Shown here in pieces: positions 55,436 through 64,000 of a stretch of DNA of 64,000 bases. Source of the stretch: Astrothelium macrocarpum (Eukaryota; Ascomycota; Dothideomycetes; Trypetheliales; Trypetheliaceae); assembly GCA_021030915.1 (NCBI GenBank), contig JAGEMR010000129.1, forward strand, positions 19,239 to 83,238. The letters run 5' to 3'. A program made the translations under genes and the position numbers. The stretch's first letter is position 1; each line of letters opens with the position of its first letter. Under the pieces are notes generated by a model that searched no databases, was not told the DNA's origin, and saw only the letters and a program-made list of their open reading frames with translations.

Positions 55436-56916
55436 GGTATGGCATCATTATGCAGGATTCTGGATTATTTGGATAGCATAGGATAGCATAATAATCCTGG
55501 ATTATCCAGGGGTATATCTGATAATTCCGATTTTATTTTAATTATCAAAATTTAATTTTAATATTAAAAAATTCTTTTATCTAATTTTTGTGTAAAATAT
55601 ATTATTTATAATGGATTTTAATTTTGAAATTTTTTTTATTATTTTTTCTGAAATTTCTGATATATAAAAATCTGAAAAAAAGATTTCAGATTTTCATCAA
55701 TATATCCGTGATTCATATAAAAATGAATTAATTAAATAAAACGAATGATTATTTTTTTATTATAATCAAAAGAATTATTCATATATATCGAATATTAATA
55801 TAAATTTTCAATATTATATTATAATATATAATATTATTAATAAAATTCGTATTTTTTATATAAAAAAAATTTCATATATTCAATTTATATAATTATATAA
55901 AAAGATTATAAATAATGTATATAAAATGAATGAATTTAAAATTCTGATATTAAAAAGAATTTTTAATAAAAATATTTTTAAAAAAATACTGATTAATCTG
56001 ATTATTATATAAAATTTTCTATTTTAATTATTCGAATAATCAGAATTTTATATAATTTATTTAATTTTGAATTTTATATTAATTTTAATAATCCGTTTAA
56101 ATAATAAAAATTTTATTTTTTTTATTCAAAAATAATACGATTATTAATAAAATATTATATAAAAAAATTTTTAATTTATATTTATAAATATCTATTTTTT
56201 TATTGATATCTGAATTTTATCGAATAATTTTTTTTTTTTTATAATTTATATTCATTATATGAATAATGAAATAAAATTTTAGAATATTTTTTTTATTTTT
56301 CATATAATAATTGAATATTCAAAAAAAAATTAATAAAAATTCATTTTTTTGATATTTTAAAAATATAAAATCATATAAAAATTTGATATTTTAATCATAA
56401 ATAATTCAAATATAAATAATATTTTTTATTTTACGATAAATAAATATATAAAAAAATAAAATATTAATTAGAATTCATAAAAATAAAAAATTCATTATTA
56501 AAAATATATTATCAATTTCGTCGTATAAAATTTTCTATTCAAAAATTTTTTTAATCTAATAATATTTGAATCATATAATTAAAAAAAAAATAAAAATATA
56601 AATTTAAATAAAAAATAAATAAAAAAAAAAATAAATCAATTTCGTATATATGAAATTTTTAAAAAAATTTATAATATTATTATTTATAATCATAATTCAT
56701 TATTTCATTCAATAGAATTTAAACAAATAATTGAAAAAATAATTTTATTAAATAATCATATAAAATAGAATTTTTGATTTTTTTTTTTAATATAATTTTA
56801 AAATATAAAATCAATATTAATAAATATATCAAATTTTATTTTAATATTTTATCATTTAATATTTTCAATATATATAAATAGAATTAATTTTATATAATTC
56901 ATATTTTTTTAGAATT

Positions 56917-57130
56917 TGTTATGATCCTAGGTATCCTTGGAACCAAGTCTACTTGGGATCAAGGTGGCTTCTGAAGTGAGTCGGTAAAGAAATTGAATTA
57001 GCAAAGAATAATATGATTTGATAATTCAAAATTCTACTGAAAACGTTATCAAAAATTAATTTAGAAAATGGTTTTGAATACGATGAGATTATAATTGGTT
57101 TTATCGGATTTTTATATATTTGAATTATTC
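56917..57130 (-). repeat. LTR copy at left, partly RIP-spared
   Basis: Begins TGTTATGATCCTAGGTATCC and aligns base for base over about 200 bp with the right copy, with a one-base gap near 56993. In the first 90 bp this copy keeps G or C where the right copy has A or T (for example TGTTATGATCCTAGG versus TATTATAATTCTAAA), so it is the less mutated one there. Beyond about 57130 the two diverge, and the left repeat runs into a different sequence that ends at a CTCCC-T run near 57297-57307, a possible polypurine tract on the minus strand. Confidence 0.65.
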
Positions 57131-60100
57131 ATTATCGTTATGGTGATTCTCACGATTACTGGAATGAATCTCATCAAAAAAAGGGTGATATTCACGATTC
57201 TTCTGATGAATTCGCAGATTTCCGGATGAGTTATATATAACGGCCGTACCAATTAATTGCCGTGTATTTATATTATCATGATATTATAATATTATCTCCC
57301 TTTTTTTAATCACATATCCTCATATATTATAAATTTATGGAATTTCGTTGATTTCGGTAAAAATATCGTTTTATTCATCTTTTGACCGTCGCCGTCTTAT
57401 TTCGGAAATTGCATATTTTGATTCTTTTATTTCTATCTTTTATGATCGTTGTTTGTTTTAAGAATTGATTTATGTCGTAATAAATTCCTATTTTAAATAT
57501 TCTGAATATATAAAGAATAATCATAGATATATTAATTTATTCTGATCGTCATTGGATAAGATTTATGAAAAATATCGGAAATGTGTTAAGAATAATGAAA
57601 AAAAATTGATATAAATATTAATTCGTCTGTTGCGAAATAAGAAAATTTTTTGTCAGATTAAAAAATATACGAAAATAAAAATTGAATATAAATTTGATTT
57701 ATTACAAGAAGAAATTGAAAAGGACTATTCTACGGCGGATATTATTATGAATTTTTCTTTATTAATTTAAGATTCTCTGATCTAAATAAACGATATATTA
57801 TTGAATAAATCGTCATTTTCAAAAATATGTTAATAACGTTCCTTTCTGATATAATATTTTTGAATTTTTTTTTGATATTTTTTTAATATTTTTATAATTT
57901 TTCATATATTTTTTATATACGGATATTTCTTTCATTTTATCAGATATTTATAATCACGATGATTTATAATTTTTTTAATTTCGAATTCGTTTTTTTTTTT
58001 AATTTAAAATAAAACGTTTTTTGATATAATATTATTACGTTTATTGATTATAATAAAAATATATAAAATATTAAATGAATTTTGATATCTGATAATAATT
58101 TCAATTTAAAATTTATTAATTCTTTTTATTTTTATATTAAAAATAATCCGATTTTGATAGATTCCAATTTTTTTATTAATAATTTATTTTTAAGATTTTT
58201 GATAAATAAATATATTTTATTTTTCTTTTTTAATTAAAATCCATTTTTTTTGAAAATGTTGATTTTTTTATTTCTGATTAATATCTATTAATTATTTTTT
58301 TTGATATTTTTTCATATTTATATCAAAATTTCCAATTTATATGATATATTTTATTATATTTGATCTGAAAATATTTTTATATTTTATTTAATCCGATTTT
58401 CGTTATTCTGATTTAAAATATATTCCATTAATATTTTTTATATAATTAATGATATTTTTTGATTCAATATTAATTATATTATAAATAATAAAAATATCCA
58501 ATTATTTTATTAATTATTTACGTAATATTTTAAATATTATTCCAATATCTGATTCATACGTTTTATCTGACCATCTGTTTTTTTATAATATATTATAAAT
58601 ATCTTTAATTTGATTCCGAATTTATTTAAAATTATTTTTTAATAAATTGATATAAATTTTTGATTCCTATTGGATATAATATTTATCGGAATTCTAAAAT
58701 ATTTAATTAATTTTTGGAATAATAATTCAATTATATGAATTATTTTATACGTTTTTTTGAATTATTTGATAATGACGTATTTTATCAATTTATTTATAAT
58801 AATTATAATTATATCATATTTTAATTCTATTATTAAATCTTCCGATTCTGATAAATTTATAATAAAATTTATAATAATTTATTTAAATGATTCATATAAT
58901 AATTTTATTAATATGATTATTCTCTTTTTCATTTATATATTATATTTATTTTTTTGACACGATTCATATTTAATAATATAATTTTGGATATATTCTTTTA
59001 TTCTTTTAAAATAACAATTTCATTAGATATTTTTAATAATTTATATAATCTTTGAATATTCATAAAATAATTTATTATGATATTTTTTAATAATTTTTTT
59101 AATTTTTTTATACAAAATTATAATTTTTTATTCTTTTTATTGATTTTATTTAAAAATGATTAGAATTGTATTAATTTTTTTATAATTTTCTGATAATATA
59201 CTATTTTAATTTATTTGAAAAATCATCTATTTTTTTATTTTTTTTATTATATAATCCGGCCTTCAATTTAAAATATCGGTTTTAGAATTATTTTTTTCTG
59301 ACGTATATTTAATAACAAATTTATATTATTTTAGAAATTCTAATCATTTAATTTATCATCAATTCAATTATTTTATTATCATGAAATAAACGAAATTTTT
59401 ATAATTTATAAAAATTTCCAGAAATAATAATCTTTTAATATATATTTTTTAATATTATAATACGACAATTATAATAAAAAAATTTTTATCATAAATATCA
59501 TAATTCTATTCTGATTCTGAAAATTTTTTTGAATAATATTTTATTAAATACCATTTTCTATTTTATATTTATTGATATAAATATATTTTTATTATCAAAT
59601 CGAATATATCAATTTCAATTTATATTAATTCTGACGATTCGATAATTTTTAATACAAAATTTTATAAATAATCTTTTTTAAATTTTTCGAATATTTTTTT
59701 TTTATTTTTTTTAAAAATGAATATTTTTTTATTTTTTTTAAAAATGAATATTTTTTTATTTTTTATTAATTCCATTAAAAATTATATTTTAAAAAAATAT
59801 TTATCAATAAATCTTCTATTATAATTGATAAATTTTAAAAAAAATTAAATATTTTTTATATTTTTTAATTCTGGCCAATTTTTAATTGATTTTATTTTAT
59901 TTGAATCAATTTTTATAATTCTTATTTTAATAATATAATTTAAAAAATTCGTTTTTTTGATCTAGAATTCATATTTTAATAATTTCAGTCGTAAATCTTA
60001 TTTATCAAATTTTTTAAATATTTATCATATATATTATATATATTTTTTTTTGATTTTCGAATAAATAAAAATATTATTTAAATACATTATTACGAATTTA

Positions 60101-63100
60101 TTAAAATATAATTATAATATATTATTAATGAATATTTGATAATTAATTAATATATTTATAAATCCAAATAATATGATAAAATATTCGAAATATCCATATT
60201 TTATTTGAAATATTATTTTTCATTTTTCATTTTCTTTCATTTATATAAAATTATAAACCTTTAATAAATCTAATTTGATAAATTATTACATATTTAAAAA
60301 TTTATTTTATAATTTTATGATATTGAATAATGGATATCAATTTTTGATTATTATTTTATTAAATTATCGATAATTTATATAAAATCATAAATTTTTGTCT
60401 TTTTTTGATATAAAAAGAATCGGATATTCTATAAATAATTCCGATTTTTTGATAAAATCCTTCTTCAGATTTTTATTCAAATATTCTTTCAATATTTCAA
60501 ATTCTTTATTGAATAATATATAAATAAATCTGAATATAAATTATTTTTTTATGAGAAATTTTATTTTATAATTTTACGATTAATATTTAAATAATATTTT
60601 AATATCTAATTTTTTTTTAAAAAAATATATCCATTTTTTATATTTTAAAAGAATTTTAGAAATAATTGGAATTATTTTTAAATTATTAATTTTTTGATTT
60701 TCTTATTTTATTAGAATATTTATTATATTTAGAATCTTTTTAATGAGAATTTCATTTTTTGAAAAGATTTATATAAAATAATCATTTATCTCATTTTCTA
60801 TTATATCTGAATATGAAGATTTTGATATAATTCTATAATTATATTCATTCATTTTTAATATCCTATTTTTTCAATTAATTATTGGATTATATTATTATAA
60901 TCAAAATAATTCTAATATAATATTATATCTGATCATGATAATAATATCAAATGTGATTTTTTTAATATATTCTACGATAATTATAAATATTGATCGAATT
61001 TTTTCCGAAATTTCGCCGGTTTCTGATATTCTTTTTTTTATTATTACGTGTATTATATATTTTCGGTCTTTTGATTTGATTAATAAATTCAATAAATTTT
61101 AAAATATTTTAAATATGAAATTTTCATTTATTTCTGAATTAATTAATGTTTTGATTCTTTTTTTTTTTTTTAATATTATCATAATATATAATAAATGATT
61201 GAATATCTGAATGATATTTAGATTTATATATATATTCTATATATAAAATTTAAATCTTTTTCTCATAATGAATATATTTTTATTATAATTTATTTAATAG
61301 ATATAAATGAATATTATATTATTCCGTAATTATTATGATATAAATAATTTTCTTTATTTTTATAAAAATATTTATTGATCAGTATATATTCCCCTTTTTA
61401 TTTTTAATGAATAAAATAATTAATAAAATTGCAATTTTTTCAAAATTATTATTCATATTATTCTAATTTTTTTATTATATGAATTTCATAATTTTCGTTT
61501 TTATATTAATAATAATATATTTTTTTATGATCTGAATATTCTTTATTTAAAATTAATTATTTTTAAAAATAATTTTTAATCTAATAATCATAAATAGATT
61601 ATATTGATAAATTTATTTAAGAATATTTTATATTTTTTTTAAATAATGGCGCATTCATGAATATAATTTCTTCTATTTTTTTATTTATAAATATATTCTT
61701 TTATTATTGATCATATATATATCTTTTATAATTCTTATTATAATATTATCATTATTATATTTTTCGATATTCAGAATATCATAAATTTTATATATTAATA
61801 ATATTATTTTGTTAAATATTTTTTTTCATTTTTTAATATTTTCGATATTCTGATAATTGATATTTCTAATTTCAATATTCTTTTAATAAAATTAATCATT
61901 TATAATCTGAATTGATTATATCAAATAAAATATTTTTTTATATTTTGAAATTTTCTGATAATAATTTCATTAAAATCCCAAATTATTCTTTAAAAATTTA
62001 TATTATAATAATATATATTAAATAATTAAAAATTATATATAATCTGGTCATAAAATGATTTTTATGATTAGATTATTTTAATATTTTTCTGATATATTAT
62101 TAAAATATGAATTCAATTATTAGATATTTTTATATAATTCGATTTATTTATTGATTTAATTATATAATATATTTTCGTATTTTTTTATGGATTTTTTATA
62201 AATTTTTCGATATCGAAAATGGATTATTTTTTTTATCATTATTTTATTGATCGAATTATTATTCATTTTTTTTATTGGATATTTTCTGAATAATTCTTTT
62301 AATTAAAATTTTTTTATTCGAATAATCTATCAAAATCATATTGATTTTTCTTTTTATAATTACAATCTTTCATTATATCATATTAAATTTGGATTAATAA
62401 TTTTTTATAAAATATCCCTCTTTTTTATAAAAATAATATTTTTTATTTTTAAATCCTTTTTTTAAATAGATATTATTCTTTTTTTTTTCTTTTCTGATAA
62501 AATTAAAATCCATCAGATTATTATAATCATTATTCTGAATTTATGAATTTTTTTATCTAATGATTAATTTTCAATCTTTTTTTTTTTTTTTAGAATTCTT
62601 ATATATAATTTATTATCTAATTCAATTATTATTTTTATTAATTATAATAGAATATTCGTGATATTTATATAATATATTAATTCATTTTTAATATTATTTT
62701 TAAATTTTTTATAAAATATGAAATGGAATATTTTATTATTCCATTCAATTTATTGAATATATTTTTAGAATCTGATTATATAATCTATCATTAAAATCTT
62801 TTATTTAATATTTAGAATTATTTATTTGATTATTATTTATTAATTAAATATTCCGAATATTTTAACGATTTCTTTTTTAAATATATCAAAATTTTAAAAT
62901 ATATTATTGGTCATCTGATTTTCAATTCCTATTATATAATTAATAAGATATGATCGGATCTAATAAAATATTCTTCTTTTCATAAATATAATTATAAAAA
63001 AAGATTAATTATTTATCATAATATTTTTAAATATGAGATATAATTAAATAATATTGAATCAATTTTTTATTTTGAAACGGTTTTTATAAAAATTGTCAGA

Positions 63101-63210
63101 TTTTTTGACTTTTCCGTCAAATCGTGATATAAATCAATTTCTTTCAATCTGAAATGAATTATTATTATTTTACGATTATTTTTATTAATTTATTTTGAAA
63201 ATATTTAATA

Positions 63211-63494
63211 TATTATAATTCTAAATATTCTTGAAATTAAATTTATTTGGAATCAAAATGACTTCTGAAATAAACCGATAAAGAATTGAATTAACAAAAA
63301 ATAATATTTTGATAATTCAAAATTCTATTTAAGACGTTATCAAAGACTAATTTAGAGAATGGTTTTGAATATAACGAGGCCATAATGGTCGCGTTGCGTT
63401 CCTATATATTTGTGCTGAAATGAACCTATAAATCTTTTGCTCAAGGGCTCACGCTGAGCCTGTGAGGTACGATGCTTTCCTAGTGTTCCTAACA
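63211..63494 (-). repeat. LTR copy at right
   Basis: Starts TATTATAATTCTAAATATTC and matches the left copy for about 200 bp, with heavy G-to-A and C-to-T change in the first half. Its last 110 bp (about 63385-63494, ending GTTCCTAACA) are markedly GC-richer and have no counterpart in the left copy. Confidence 0.65.
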
Positions 63495-64000
63495 ATTATT
63501 ATAATAAAAAAAATAATATTTATTATAAAATCTATTTCATCAAAATTGAATATATCAGATATATTCATATCATATTTGATCATTATATTAAATATAAAAA
63601 AAAATCAATTTTGAATTAATATTGGATTTTTATATAAAATTCTTTAAAAATCGTATTTATATATAAATTGTGTCTTAAATTCTGAATATTATCTGATAAA
63701 ATTAAAAATCCAATTATATTTAATATATATTATATCATATTAAATTAATAATTGATTTATCATATTTTAAATATAAAAAATTCTGAATAAATATTTTTAA
63801 AAATCTAATTCGAATATAAAATTTTTAATATATAATTTTTTTATATCATAAAATTTTCATAAATTGATTATTATATTATATTATAAATGATATTCATTAA
63901 ATCATTAATATAAAATAATTTTGATAATTTTATAAATTTTTATAATAATTTTGATTTTTAAATTTTAATTTTATTTTAAAATTTGAATAATAAAATTTAA

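Larger units (their letters stand above)
56917..63494 (-). mobile_element. Degenerate Ty3/gypsy-like LTR retrotransposon
   Basis: Direct repeats at 56917-57130 and 63211-63410 bound 6.1 kb of internal AT-rich DNA. The outer ends are TGTTA (56917) and TAACA (63494), the usual TG...CA LTR boundary. On the minus strand, 61092-60901 still translates into a string ending VEYIKKITFDIIIMIRYNIIL, which resembles the end of a gypsy-type protease region (ITFDVxxMATHDVVLGMPW). Its distance of about 2.1 kb from the right repeat fits gag-protease order with the 5' LTR at right, so the element probably runs on the minus strand. It is fully inactivated by transitions. The 5-bp target duplication is no longer recognisable. 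Confidence 0.6.
55436..64000. other. AT-rich, RIP-degraded repeat block
   Basis: 8.5 kb with very low G+C, few CpA/TpG and abundant TpA, with no protein-coding frame of note on either strand. The transition is sharp at about 55540, after a short palindromic stretch. Slightly less AT-rich islands are visible at about 56925-57470, 57600-57760 and 63340-63494. In ascomycetes such blocks are transposons mutated by RIP, often at subtelomeres or centromeres; no telomere repeat is visible here. Confidence 0.85.

Noticed and set aside
58757..58957. 66-codon forward frame in the AT-rich block
   Set aside because: Nearly all Ile/Asn/Phe/Tyr, as expected by chance in DNA of this composition.
60901..61092. 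63-codon minus-strand frame as a real gene in the AT-rich block
   Set aside because: Composition is that of RIP-altered DNA; its resemblance to a gypsy protease end marks it as a transposon relic.
1..64000. CRISPR arrays, bacterial terminators, riboswitches, telomere repeats
   Set aside because: No regularly spaced direct repeats and no TTAGGG-type arrays were seen; the organism is a eukaryote.

Overview
The window is nuclear DNA of a filamentous ascomycete (Pezizomycotina). Evidence: short spliceosomal introns (about 43-90 nt in most genes, 269 nt in SSU72) with GTAWGT-like donors and CTAAY branch sites; fungal families (HET domain, ankyrin/alpha-beta hydrolase, fungal kinase-like proteins, a small secreted cysteine-rich protein); a PRP8 gene carrying an intein at the classical fungal site; and an extremely AT-rich right end whose repeats differ by C-to-T and G-to-A changes, the mark of repeat-induced point mutation (RIP). 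I cannot name the species.

Layout. 1-7.3 kb: a PD-(D/E)XK nuclease-like gene without a visible start codon, then a decayed two-part kinase gene split by a 460-bp foldback (MITE-like) element. 7.9-14.9 kb: SSU72 (CTD phosphatase), an O-methyltransferase-like gene, and an SH3 protein of the Nbp2/Skb5 type. 17.1-23 kb: a single-pass membrane protein, ribosomal protein L23 (uL14), cytochrome c oxidase subunit IV and, from a shared intergenic region with it, a TED1/CDC1-type metallophosphoesterase. 23.7-26.2 kb: a hydrolase-ankyrin gene with one in-frame stop. 26.2-38.6 kb is gene-poor with one striking exception: an intronless two-gene unit at 31.37-33.45 kb, a MazG-like nucleotide pyrophosphohydrolase overlapping by 11 nt a GIY-YIG/DUF2075 helicase. 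This has the arrangement of a bacterial operon and is the best candidate for an unusual system here. A second MITE-like element (with a perfect 5-bp target duplication) lies in the left desert.

38.6-43 kb: a secreted cysteine-rich protein, two gene remnants, a tRNA-Gly-like gene with a large D-loop insertion, and RPL34 (eL34). 43.4-51.1 kb: PRP8 with a 172-residue mini-intein, sharing a 382-bp divergent intergenic region with RPL34. 51.6-55.4 kb: a tiny two-exon gene and a HET-domain gene whose 3' end has a single CAG-to-TAG type stop, directly beside the RIP-damaged block. 55.4-64 kb: an AT-rich desert holding a wrecked Ty3/gypsy-like LTR retrotransposon, probably on the minus strand.

Functionally the housekeeping genes (mRNA 3'-end processing and splicing, two ribosomal proteins, a respiratory subunit, GPI/ER trafficking) are interspersed with fast-evolving fungal self/non-self type genes (kinase pseudogene, hydrolase-ankyrin, HET) and relics of mobile DNA. 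Several broken genes carry stops explainable by C-to-T or G-to-A changes, so RIP or RIP leakage may have shaped the accessory genes as well as the transposons. All intron and exon coordinates were read by eye from splice signals and frame; none has transcript support here.
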